A stretch of DNA of 43,975 nt from Phycisphaerales bacterium (GTDB taxonomy: Bacteria; Planctomycetota; Phycisphaerae; Phycisphaerales; UBA1924): the NCBI GenBank assembly GCA_022072615.1, contig JAJVHS010000015.1, positions 53,560 to 97,534 on the forward strand, read 5' to 3'. Under the pieces are notes generated by a model. It worked only from the letters and a program-made list of their open reading frames with translations, was not told where the DNA came from and did no database searches. Shown here one piece after another: positions 1 to 8,700 of the stretch (position 1 is its first letter; each line of letters starts with the position of its first letter). Made by a program: the position numbers and the translations under genes.

Positions 1-1
1 T

Positions 2-340
2 GTCCTGCCGGGAAACCTCACCCCCCGCATGTACACAACTGCCCGGGCGGCGGGAGGCGACGCCGCCCTCCTCGCCAGCGAGTACCACGAAGACAGCCTC
101 ATCTACGCCAGTCGCGGCCTGGTCCGGCGCATGAACCGCGACGAGATCGCGCCGTGGCTCGAGGGCGGGCCCGGGCGCGTCGCGATTGTTCGCGATGCCG
201 GGGCACCGTTCTTTGACGACAGCTGGGACGTGCTTCCACCGTACGTCTCGTGGGGCAGGATCAAAGATCTCGTCGGTGGCTGGCAGGTGATCACCCGGGA
301 ACCAGGCGACTCGGTTCTGCCGAACGGAGCCGTGCCGTGA
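2..340 (+). CDS. C-terminal end of a membrane glycosyltransferase-like (ArnT/GT39-type) protein, 5' truncated
   Basis: The reading frame is open from the first complete codon of the window, so this is the last 112 codons of a gene that starts upstream. The segment around YHEDSLIYASRG followed by an acidic/arginine-rich helix resembles the soluble C-terminal tail of ArnT-like (GT39) integral membrane glycosyltransferases, which use polyprenyl-phosphate sugars; no membrane segment is left in the visible part, so the assignment rests on this short tail only. It ends in a GTGA overlap with truB, which implies translational coupling. It could instead be the tail of an unrelated membrane protein. 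Confidence 0.5.
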   Translation, partial: VLPGNLTPRMYTTARAAGGDAALLASEYHEDSLIYASRGLVRRMNRDEIAPWLEGGPGRVAIVRDAGAPFFDDSWDVLPPYVSWGRIKDLVGGWQVITREPGDSVLPNGAVP

Positions 341-1152
341 CAAACGTCCAACCGCCCCCGCTCTGCGGCGTGCTCGTGATCGATAAGCCGCTCGGGCGGA
401 CGTCCATGAACATCTGCGCCGTCATGCGAGCCAAGCTCCGGCGCGGCGGCGCCCCGCGCGGTATCAAGGTCGGCCACGGCGGCACGCTCGACCCGCTGGC
501 CACCGGCGTGCTGGTGGTTCTGGTCGGGAAGGCCACGCGGTACTGCAACCAGATCATGGCCGGACGCAAGCGGTACCTGGCGACGATCGACCTCGCGCAC
601 ACCTCCCCGACGCACGACCACGAGAGCGAGTTTGTGCCGTTTGTGCCGCAGCGGGCCGATTTCCAGGCGCCATCGCTCCAGGAAGTCTCGTCCGCGATCG
701 AAGGGTTCACGGGGACGATCCAGCAGACGCCGCCGATTCACTCGGCGGTGAACCTCGGCGGCGCCCGAGCCTACATGCTCGCGCGTGAGGGGATGGAAGT
801 TCCCGTCCAGCCGCGCACGGTGACGATCGATTCGATCAGGGTCGTGTCGTACCAGTGGCCGATGCTCGTCCTTGACGTCCACTGCGGCAAGGGGACGTAC
901 ATGCGCAGCCTCGCCCACGACCTGGGCCGTTCGCTCGGGACTGGCGGGACGCTCGAGGCGCTCCAGCGGACGGCGGCCGAGCCGTACACCATCGAGCACG
1001 CGCGGTCGTTCCACGAGCTGCCCGAGTCGCTCCGCCAGGACGATCTGCTGCCGCTTCCGCCCGGCCTGCGCGACCCGGCTTCCAAACCATCGGCTACGCC
1101 AGATGTCGGAGATGATCAGCCATCAGCCGAGCCGCCGCCGCCCGGTGGCTGA
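337..1152 (+). CDS. truB: tRNA pseudouridine(55) synthase TruB
   Basis: TruB converts U55 in the T-loop of tRNAs to pseudouridine in the cytoplasm. The 271-residue protein opens with GVLVIDKPLGRTS and carries the catalytic motif GHGGTLDPLATGVL, whose Asp is the nucleophile. CGKGTYMRSLAHDLG and the preceding QTPPIHSAV are further TruB landmarks. The GTG start at 337 is chosen because it overlaps the upstream stop as GTGA and gives the normal N-terminus; an upstream in-frame start would add 29 residues that do not belong to the family. The last 30 residues are Pro/Ser-rich and overlap the convergent rdgB by 59 bases. The family assignment is secure. Confidence 0.95.
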   Translation: MTNVQPPPLCGVLVIDKPLGRTSMNICAVMRAKLRRGGAPRGIKVGHGGTLDPLATGVLVVLVGKATRYCNQIMAGRKRYLATIDLAHTSPTHDHESEFVPFVPQRADFQAPSLQEVSSAIEGFTGTIQQTPPIHSAVNLGGARAYMLAREGMEVPVQPRTVTIDSIRVVSYQWPMLVLDVHCGKGTYMRSLAHDLGRSLGTGGTLEALQRTAAEPYTIEHARSFHELPESLRQDDLLPLPPGLRDPASKPSATPDVGDDQPSAEPPPPGG

Positions 1153-1738
1153 GCCGGTTCTTCTCGGCCACGGCCAGTTCCGCGCTCGTATGCAGGTACT
1201 CCGGCGCGACCAGGAAGAGCGGGTCGTAGCCGAAGCCGTTCGCGCCCCTGGGCACTTCGCCGGGCACGCCGATACGGCCCTCGAACGTGCCTCGCACGCT
1301 GACAGGTTTTCCCGTTCCCTGGAGGCACATGACGCACACGAACCTGGCGGTCCGGCGCTGCGGCGGGACCCCTTCCAGTTCCTTGAGCAGCCGCAGGTTG
1401 TTGGCGCGGTCGCGTTCGCCGCGCGACATGCCGGTCTCGCGCCCGTCGGTGCAGAAGTGGCTGCTGATCACGCCCGGCCGTCCACCCAGTGCGTCCACTT
1501 CGAGGCCCGAGTCGTCGGCAAGGCACGACCGACCGGTCTGCCGGGCATACGCCGCCGCCTTGATCGCCGCGTTCTCCTCGAACGTCGCACCGGTTTCGGC
1601 GGGCTCCTGCAAGGGCCGGCCGCCGAACGCTTCATCCAGGCCGATCAGCCGCACCGCCCCGCCGGGCACAAGGCTCCCGAATATCGACCTCATCTCCTCG
1701 ACTTTGTGCGGGTTTGCCGTCGCGAGCACGATCTCCAT
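1094..1738 (-). CDS. rdgB: RdgB/HAM1 non-canonical purine NTP pyrophosphatase
   Basis: This enzyme hydrolyses dITP, ITP and XTP to monophosphates and so cleans the nucleotide pool. The 214-residue protein shows the family landmarks in order: ATANPHKVEEM at the N-terminus, ATFEENAAIKA, LADDSGLEVDALGGRPGV with the metal-binding DDSG, FGYDPLF, and SHRAAA near the end. Its length is usual (about 200). It converges on truB and shares 59 bases with its 3' end. The 61-base divergent gap to the PfkB gene must hold both promoters. Confidence 0.95.
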   Translation of the reverse strand: MEIVLATANPHKVEEMRSIFGSLVPGGAVRLIGLDEAFGGRPLQEPAETGATFEENAAIKAAAYARQTGRSCLADDSGLEVDALGGRPGVISSHFCTDGRETGMSRGERDRANNLRLLKELEGVPPQRRTARFVCVMCLQGTGKPVSVRGTFEGRIGVPGEVPRGANGFGYDPLFLVAPEYLHTSAELAVAEKNRLSHRAAAARLMADHLRHLA

Positions 1739-1799
1739 AGGCGTACACGGTACCCTTCGCGCGGCGGGGTGAGTGCCCGGGGATTGCTACATTTGCCCC

Positions 1800-2975
1800 A
1801 TGTCTTCCCCCCGTTCCGAAGTCGCCGCCGCGGCGGCCGCGTCTCTTGAGCGATCCGACGTCGGCGCCGTCCGAGCGACCATCGGCTTCGACGCGTTCAT
1901 CGACTCCATCATCCACGTGGTCGACCAGCGTTTCGACATGACGCCGGGCGGCTTTCGACGCATAGAGACCATCGGCGGGTTCGCGGCTCGGGCCGCCGCC
2001 GCCGCGGGCAAGAGCACGAACCTCGAACTCGTCACGATCGAACAGCGATTCGGCGGCAACGGTCCGCTCATGGCCGGGTCGCTCGGACGCCTGGGCGCCT
2101 CGGTGCTCTACATCGGCGCGGTCGGGCGGACCGACGCTCCAAGCAAGCTCCACTCGATCTACGAGGAGTTCGCCGGGCGGTGCAGGCTTGTGATCCCCGT
2201 CGCGCCGCCGGCGACCACCGACGCACTCGAGTTCGATGATGGCAAAATCATGCTCGGTAAGCCCGCGAACGTTCAGTCGGTCACGTGGGACCTCCTGAAA
2301 AAGTCGATCGGGCTCGACCAGATCATCGAGCACGTTGAGCGTTCCACGCTCGTCGGGATGGTCAACTGGGTGATGATGGGCGGGGTCGAGGGCATCTGGT
2401 CGGGGTTGTGCGACGAGGTCTTCCCGAAGCTCTCGAACGCGCCGGGCAAGCGGGTCTTCATCGACCTGTGCGACCCCGCCAAACGCACCGACGACGACAT
2501 CCGCCGAGCCATGAAGCTGATCCGGCGCATGAACGACCAGGTCCCGGTGACGCTGGGTCTGAACCAGGCCGAGGCCGAACGGATCGCCGCCGTGATCGCC
2601 GTGCCCGCCTTCGAGGAGAGCGACAACCAGACCCTCGGTTCGGCCATCCGGTCCGCGGCCGCGTTGATCCGAGCCGACCTCGGGCTCGATTGCGTCGTCG
2701 TGCACCCGCGCGAGGGTGCCGCGGCCGCCAGCGCATCGGCCGAGCCCGCGTGGTTCGAGGGCCCCTTCACCAACAACCCTCGGCTCTCCACCGGCGCGGG
2801 CGACCACTTCAACGGCGGATTTGCACTGGCGCAGTCCCTGGGGCTGGAGCTCTCGCAATGCCTTGCCGTCGGTTGCGCCACCAGCGGGGCCTACGTCCGG
2901 GATGCCGCCTCGCCCGACCTGCGGCGGCTGATCGAGTTCCTCAGGGCGCTGCCGCCGGGAGAATCGCACACGTGA
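1800..2975 (+). CDS. PfkB-family carbohydrate/nucleoside kinase
   Basis: The 391-residue protein is a ribokinase-fold kinase. The signature STGAGDHFNGGFALAQ near residue 335 contains the anion-hole GAGD with the catalytic Asp, and the N-terminal half has the substrate-side glycine stretch RFGGNGPLMAGSLGRLGA. The substrate cannot be read from the sequence. ATG 1800 is preferred over the in-frame GTG at 1773, which adds only nine unrelated residues. A TACATT hexamer lies 6 bases before the ATG, so transcription may start close to the codon (weak). The gene overlaps tsaE by GTGA at its stop, which suggests co-transcription. Confidence 0.85.
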   Translation: MSSPRSEVAAAAAASLERSDVGAVRATIGFDAFIDSIIHVVDQRFDMTPGGFRRIETIGGFAARAAAAAGKSTNLELVTIEQRFGGNGPLMAGSLGRLGASVLYIGAVGRTDAPSKLHSIYEEFAGRCRLVIPVAPPATTDALEFDDGKIMLGKPANVQSVTWDLLKKSIGLDQIIEHVERSTLVGMVNWVMMGGVEGIWSGLCDEVFPKLSNAPGKRVFIDLCDPAKRTDDDIRRAMKLIRRMNDQVPVTLGLNQAEAERIAAVIAVPAFEESDNQTLGSAIRSAAALIRADLGLDCVVVHPREGAAAASASAEPAWFEGPFTNNPRLSTGAGDHFNGGFALAQSLGLELSQCLAVGCATSGAYVRDAASPDLRRLIEFLRALPPGESHT

Positions 2976-3652
2976 TCCGGATCACCCGCGAAAGCTCGTG
3001 CGAGGCGTACACGCGCATGCTCGGCGCCGGCATCGCGTCCATCGTTCGCGGGGGAGACACCGTCACGCTCTCGGGCGGCCTGGGAGCGGGCAAGACGACC
3101 CTCACGCGAGCCATCGTCTCTGCCCTTGGCGTGCCGCCGCAGGCCGTTTCAAGCCCGACGTTCGTGTTCATCAACGATTACACCGTCCCGGCCGGCGACT
3201 CGGCCGCTCATCGCCCGCGCCGGGTCGCGCACGTCGACGCCTACCGCCTGGATGAAGCCTCCGAGCTCGGCGTTCTCGGCTGGGATCGCTACTTCGCGCA
3301 AGACTGCGCCCACGAGGACGTGCTCGCGATCATCGAGTGGCCCGAACGGCTCGGCGCAAGCCGGCCCGCGCCCGCGATGGAGATCTCGATCGAGACCACC
3401 GGCCAGTCGACGCGTCATTTCGAGATCACGATGCCCGACCCCTGGAGCGTCAGGCCAGGGATGGATCAGTTCCTGCAGCGCGAGCCGGCCCGATGCCGCG
3501 TCACCGGGGTGTGGATCAGCCCGACGCATCCGACGTACCCCTTCGCGGACAGCCGGGCCCGCGACGCCGACCTGCACCGCTGGTTCAGCGATCAGTACCG
3601 GATCAGCCGAGAGGCAACCGCCGACGACACCGGCGAGCCGGGCGTCGAATAG
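2972..3652 (+). CDS. tsaE: tRNA t6A biosynthesis ATPase TsaE with a degenerate YacG-like C-terminal domain
   Basis: TsaE is the P-loop ATPase that supports TsaB-TsaD in making N6-threonylcarbamoyladenosine at tRNA A37. Walker A is GGLGAGKTTLTRAI (about residues 31-44); SSPTFVFINDY, HVDAYRL and IIEWPERL are family motifs. The usual TsaE is about 150 residues; this one has 226. The extra 60 residues after a linker read CRVTG, then a gap, then YPFADSRARDADLHRW and YRIS. This lines up with the zinc protein YacG (CPxCG, then PFCSxRCxxxDLxxW and RIP), but three of four zinc cysteines are replaced (Thr, Ala, Ala). GTG 2972 overlaps the upstream stop as GTGA. The TsaE call is firm; the YacG-like reading is by eye. 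Confidence 0.9.
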   Translation: MIRITRESSCEAYTRMLGAGIASIVRGGDTVTLSGGLGAGKTTLTRAIVSALGVPPQAVSSPTFVFINDYTVPAGDSAAHRPRRVAHVDAYRLDEASELGVLGWDRYFAQDCAHEDVLAIIEWPERLGASRPAPAMEISIETTGQSTRHFEITMPDPWSVRPGMDQFLQREPARCRVTGVWISPTHPTYPFADSRARDADLHRWFSDQYRISREATADDTGEPGVE

Positions 3653-3707
3653 GGTCCGGTTTGCACTCGCCGGGTACGCATGGATGGAATTCGTCTACCA
3701 TCGGCCC

Positions 3708-4484
3708 ATGCGGACGTCTCGAACTTCCGGTCGGAACACCCTGCTCGTCGCGATGGCGACCGTCGTGCTGACCGCCGTGTGCAGCCTCGCCTTTTCTCAG
3801 GGCACGCCGCCGGGCGGAGCACCCGAGAGCCAGGCGGCGGGCCAGGGCGTCGACTGGGGCCTGTGGGGCCTCTTCCGTCAGTCGTTCGACGTCTTCACGG
3901 TCCTTCTGGTGGGCGGGTCGGTCATCGCCGTCGCGGTTGCGATCAGTTGTCTCATCGATATCCGCGAGAGTCGGATCCTGCCCCGAGAGTCCACCAACCG
4001 CATCATCGACCTGGCGGCTGTCGGCCGGTGGCAGGATTTGCGCGAGTTCGTCGCTCGGGACGAGTCGTTCGTCGGGCGCGTCATGCGGACGGCCCTGGCC
4101 GCCGGCTCGACGCGGGACGCCGTCCGTGAAAGCGCCGAACTGGCCGCCGCCGAAGAGGCGGCTCGGTGGTTCCGCCGCATCGAGCTTCTCAACGTGATCG
4201 GGAACCTCGGCCCGCTCATCGGGCTCGCCGGAACCGTCTACGGCATGATCCTGGCGTTCGCGAGCCTGAGCGCCTCGGGCGGGCAGGCCGGCCCGTCGGA
4301 CCTGTCCCTCGGCATCTCCAAGGCGCTGTTCCACACCCTGCTGGGGTTGTGCCTTGCAATCCCGTGCCTGTTCGTGTTCGGGCTGTACCGCTCGGTCGTG
4401 GACCGGATCTGCACCCGGGGCACGGTCATCTGCGGGCGGGTCGTCGAGCAGGTTCCCGAGCACGATCCGACCGGCCGCAAGTGA
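3708..4484 (+). CDS. MotA/TolQ/ExbB-family proton channel protein with N-terminal signal sequence
   Basis: The 258-residue inner-membrane protein begins with an Arg-rich n-region and the hydrophobic stretch LLVAMATVVLTAVCSLAFS, a likely signal sequence. A membrane segment follows (FTVLLVGGSVIAVAVAISCLI), then a cytoplasmic helical region, then the family core GNLGPLIGLAGTVYGMILAF and a last segment LFHTLLGLCLAIPCLFVFGLY. Such proteins form pentameric channels that use proton flow to drive an ExbD/TolR or MotB partner. No partner gene is adjacent here, so the driven system is unknown. ATG 3708 fits the signal peptide; an in-frame ATG at 3684 would add eight residues. It converges on the TSCPD gene with a 20-base gap. 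Confidence 0.85.
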   Translation: MRTSRTSGRNTLLVAMATVVLTAVCSLAFSQGTPPGGAPESQAAGQGVDWGLWGLFRQSFDVFTVLLVGGSVIAVAVAISCLIDIRESRILPRESTNRIIDLAAVGRWQDLREFVARDESFVGRVMRTALAAGSTRDAVRESAELAAAEEAARWFRRIELLNVIGNLGPLIGLAGTVYGMILAFASLSASGGQAGPSDLSLGISKALFHTLLGLCLAIPCLFVFGLYRSVVDRICTRGTVICGRVVEQVPEHDPTGRK

Positions 4485-4504
4485 CGCGGGCGGCGCGTCC
4501 GCGG

Positions 4505-4930
4505 CTACCGCCGGCCGCAGCCCCATCGCTGTTCAATGAACCGGGCGACGTAGTCCACCACCGACTGGGCCTCGGGAATGTCCGGGTTGCTCGTCGGGCC
4601 CAGCGGCTCAAACCGCATGTTCTTGAAGCGCGAGATCGCGTCGTCGATCGAGAGGCCGTGCTGGATCGCGAGGCTGAAGGCCCGGCAGAACGCCTGGCAA
4701 AAGCCGCAAATCGTCGACCCTTCCTTCGACATCTTGATGAAGATCTCACCCGGGCGGCCGTCGGGATACAGCCCGATGGTCAGATAACCTTCGTGCTTGG
4801 CGATCGAGAACTTGTGGGTGATGGACTCGCGGGTGACGGGCAGCGAGCAGCGCAGAGCGACCATGGGGTGCATCTCTCCGGTCTTGACCGGAGCCTCGCA
4901 ACTGGATTCCGCCTGGTCCGGAGCGTCCAT
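4505..4930 (-). CDS. stand-alone TSCPD-type domain (NrdJ C-terminal-like) protein
   Basis: The 141-residue protein matches the C-terminal region of vitamin B12-dependent (class II) ribonucleotide reductase: SITHKFSIAKHEGYLTIGLYPDGRPGE, KEGSTICGF, ISRFKNMRFEPLG, TSNPDIPEAQSVVDYVARFI. It has no catalytic barrel, and the extra cysteines in CGFCQAFC are unusual. It may act in trans on a reductase encoded elsewhere, as in split NrdJa/NrdJb arrangements, or have a separate role. The start is uncertain: ATG 4930 leaves a short lead before the domain, while an in-frame ATG at 4972 would add 14 residues; neither has a clear ribosome-binding site. Confidence 0.75.
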   Translation of the reverse strand: MDAPDQAESSCEAPVKTGEMHPMVALRCSLPVTRESITHKFSIAKHEGYLTIGLYPDGRPGEIFIKMSKEGSTICGFCQAFCRAFSLAIQHGLSIDDAISRFKNMRFEPLGPTSNPDIPEAQSVVDYVARFIEQRWGCGRR

Positions 4931-5149
4931 GCACCACAAAGTAGCTGGACGACCCGACGTGGTGAAGGGCATCGCGGCCCCGGTGAGGGGACGGACGAGC
5001 CGGAGAGGACTTGGACGGTACCGGGCGACGAGAGGTATCGGACCGGTTCGCGGGAGCAATCCACAATATCATGTGGTCGCCCCGGAGTCACCACCAGATA
5101 AGGTGTTCACCGAGTACCGGGCGAATACGACCCAAACTCTTGGTGATTC

Positions 5150-5178
5150 TTGCTTGATCGCTCGATGACGTCGATACA
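5150..5178 (+). promoter_or_regulatory. candidate sigma-70-type promoter
   Basis: TTGCTT (5150-5155) and GATACA (5173-5178) are separated by 17 bases. Transcription would start near 5185, just ahead of an in-frame ATG at 5192. The -10 match is only three of six bases, so this is tentative. Confidence 0.3.
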
Positions 5179-5587
5179 GTTGTCTTCACCGATGCCACGC
5201 TCGGAGACCTTTGCCGCCGCACCTTCGCCCAGCCGCCCACGGCCGGTCGAGGTGCCGTGCCGGCTCTTCTCCGGCGGACTTTCGATGGTCGTGGCGATCG
5301 CGCTGGCGGTCAACCTGACCTGCCGGGCGGCCGGACCGGTCCTCGAGTCGTTCAAGGACCGCCCCACCGACCGGTCGGCCCTGCGGCACCTGACGCTGGC
5401 GATTCACCGGGTCGTGCGGCGATGGATGCGACGGGATGTCCGGCCCGGCGGGGAGACCACTCGCGGGCCCGCGCCGTCACGCGAGCGTCACCGGCGCGTC
5501 ATCGGCCCGGCCAACCAGGTTCTCGGCGCCGCCGGGCTGCGGTTGCCGGCGCACCTCATCGACATGCCCCCGCCGCTGGCGGCGTGA
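5165..5587 (+). CDS. hypothetical protein with one hydrophobic segment
   Basis: I do not recognise this 140-residue protein. It has a Pro/Arg-rich N-terminus, a single hydrophobic stretch LSMVVAIALAVNLTC (about residues 36-52) and a strongly basic remainder rich in Arg. It may be a small single-pass membrane protein. The start is uncertain: ATG 5165 or ATG 5192; a weak promoter at 5150-5178 would favour 5192. It lies in the same direction as secA, 186 bases upstream of that gene. The frame is plausible rather than proven, because high GC yields many long chance frames. Confidence 0.45.
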   Translation: MTSIQLSSPMPRSETFAAAPSPSRPRPVEVPCRLFSGGLSMVVAIALAVNLTCRAAGPVLESFKDRPTDRSALRHLTLAIHRVVRRWMRRDVRPGGETTRGPAPSRERHRRVIGPANQVLGAAGLRLPAHLIDMPPPLAA

Positions 5588-5773
5588 CGCGTCGATTTCA
5601 AGCCTTCCCTTCCCGGGCGGGTTTGCCGTGCATGCACCGTGCCCGAGCTTCCGTTGAGGATTCGGCGGGCCCGACCCACCACACCAGCGCACTCACACCA
5701 CGCGAGCGCGGCCCCGGAGCCGCGCCAAGACCCGGTTGTCGTGCAACGCCGACCCGGGCAGCGAGCATCCATC

Positions 5774-8700
5774 ATGGCAGACCAAGGCATCCCGATCATC
5801 GGCCCGATCCTCAACCGGATCATCGGCACCCGCAACGAGCGTTTCGTGAAGCGGTACAACCAGCGCGTCCGCGAGATCGGCGCGCTGGAGCCGCAGATCC
5901 GCAAGCTGTCGGATACCCAGCTCCGCGACAAGGTCAACCAACTCCGGGCACGGCACGACGCCGGGATGAAGACCGACGAGCTCATGGTGGAGGCCTTCGC
6001 GGTCGCCCGCGAGGCGATGGACCGCGGCGTCGGCATCCGGTCGATCTTCAACCCCAAGTTCAACTTCGATCCGGCGGCGCTCCCGCCGGCGATGCGGGAC
6101 CTTTACGAGCGAACCAAGGCGAGCATGGCCGCGCTGCCGGTGCTCGTGCCGCGCACGTTCAAGCCCACCGCGTCCGTGGCGGCCCCGCCGCCCGACGCCC
6201 AGCCCGACGCGGCCAACGAGTTCCTCGGCTGCACCGGCCTGATCGAGGGCTGGATGCAGGCCGACATCGACCTTGAGCTCTACGAGGCGGTCCGGGAGCT
6301 CTTCCCCGAGAGCCGCCCGCCGTTCCGAGCGAGGCCCTTCGACGTCCAGCTCATCGGCGGGATGGTGCTGACGCAGGGCAAGATCGCGGAGATGCGCACC
6401 GGCGAGGGCAAGACGATCGTCGCCCCGCTGGCGACGTACCTGGCCTGCTGCGAGCGGCTGCGCGTCCACGTGGTGACGGTGAACGACTACCTCGTCCAGC
6501 GAGACCGCGACTGGACGTACCCCTTCTTCCGGGCGCTGGGTTTGACGGTCGGGGCGATCCACCCGCAGCACATGCAGGACGAGGACGAGAAGCGGTACAT
6601 GTACCGCTGCGACGTTACCTACGGCACCACGGCCGAGTTCGGCTTCGACTACCTCCGCGACAACATGAAGCGATCGGTCGAGCAGCAGGTGCAGAAGCGC
6701 CGCCAGTTCGCGATCGTGGACGAGGTCGACTCCATCCTGATCGACGAGGCCCGGACGCCGCTGATCATCTCCGGCCAGGCGCACCAGGACCGGCCGCGGT
6801 ACGAGCTGGCGGACCAGCTGGCGAGGCACCTGGTGAGCAAGAACTCGCCGTGGGCCGAGCACGACGAGACGGTCCAGGCGTGCAAGAAGCGGATCAAGGG
6901 CCTCGAGGGCGACATCCGCCAGGCGCGCGAGAAGGCGCAGGTGCCCGCGCTCCAGAAGCAGCTCGCCGAGGCCAAGGCGGAGCTCCCGCGGCTGGAGGCC
7001 CAGCGCGACCGCTTCACGCAGTACTACGAGACGCAGCTCGAGCGCAAGCAGGTGCACCTCACCCACGACGGCGTCGCCGAGGCCCAGCGGGTCGCGCAGG
7101 TCGGGTCGTTCTACGTCGACCAGAACATGGACCTGCCGCACCTGCTCGAGCAGTCGCTGCGGGCCCACGTCGTCTACATGCGCGACCGCGACTACGTGGT
7201 GATGACGGTGCCCGACCAGTTCACGCAGCGGCCGACGCCCACGGTGGTGATCGTCGACGTGTTCACCGGCCGCGCCATGATCGGACGCCAGTGGTCCGAC
7301 GGCCTGCACCAGGCGGTCGAGGCCAAGGAGGGCGTCCCGATCAAGGAGGAGACGCAGACCGTCGCCACGGTGACGATCCAGAACTTCTTCAAGATGTACA
7401 AGCGGCTGGCGGGCATGACCGGCACCGCCGATACCGAGGCGCAGGAGTTCCACGACATCTACAAGCTCGACGTCGTCTCCATCCCCACCAACAAGCCCGT
7501 CGTCAGGCGCGACTTCGACGACATGGTCTTCCTCGTCCAGAAGGACAAGTGGGGAGCGATCGTCGACGAGATCAAGGCGTTCCACGACGTCGGCCGGCCG
7601 ATCCTGGTCGGCACGACGAGCGTCGAGAAGTCCGAGTCGCTCTCGAAGATGCTCGCCTCGCGGCACGGCGTCCAGCACGAGGTGCTCAACGCCAAGCAGC
7701 ACGAGCGCGAGGCCAACATCGTCGAGGGCGCCGGCCAGCTCGGCGCGGTGATGATCGCGACCAACATGGCCGGCCGCGGCACCGACATCAAGCTCGGGGC
7801 CATCACCCGCCAGACCCTGCTCGACCACTGGCTGCGGCGGGGGCTGGCGCCGCGCACGCTTACCACCGAGGCCACCGACGAGCAGCTCCGCGAGGCGGTG
7901 TACCGCAAGGTCGCCCCGACATTCCTCAAGCTCCAGAAGCGCGAGGTCGAGGAGATGCCGTTCGCCGAGCTCGAGCTCGCGCTGCTGCGCGACTGGGCGG
8001 GCCGCAGCACCTGGGCGGACCTCAAGCAGGTCGGCCGCATGAGCGCCGAGGAGCTCCGGCAGGAGCTCGACGCCACCGGCCGCTTCCTGCTCCACCGCCT
8101 GCGCTGGTTCAGCACGATCGAGGACATGGGCGGCCTGCACGTCATCGGCACCGAGCGCCACGAGGCCAGGCGCATCGACAACCAGCTCCGAGGCAGGTCC
8201 GGCCGCCAGGGCGACAAGGGATCGAGCCGATTCTTCGTCGCGCTCGACGACGACCTCATGAAGATGTTCGCCGGCGAGACCACCATGAAGGTCCTGGCCC
8301 GGCTGGGCATGAAGGAGGGCGACGCGATCGAGCACCCGATGCTCAGCAAGAGCGTCGAGCGGGCCCAGCGGAAGGTCGAGGAACGCAACTTCCAGATCCG
8401 CAAGAACGTCCTGGAGTTCGACGAGGTGATGGAGCACCAGCGCCAGTACTTCTACGGCCTGCGCCAGCGAGTCCTGGAGGGCCGCGACGTCAAGGGCCTG
8501 ATGCTCGAGTTCGTGAGCGAGTCGGTCCAGGACGCGTGCGAAACCTACCTCGACCCCGAGTACCCGGCGACCTGCGCCGCGGAATTCGCCAAGCAGAAGC
8601 TCGAGTGCTCGATCGACCCAAGCCGCCTGCGCGGCCAGGAGCACGAGGAGATGGAGGCGACCATCCGAGCCGACGCCAAGGCCGACGCCCGGCACATGAT

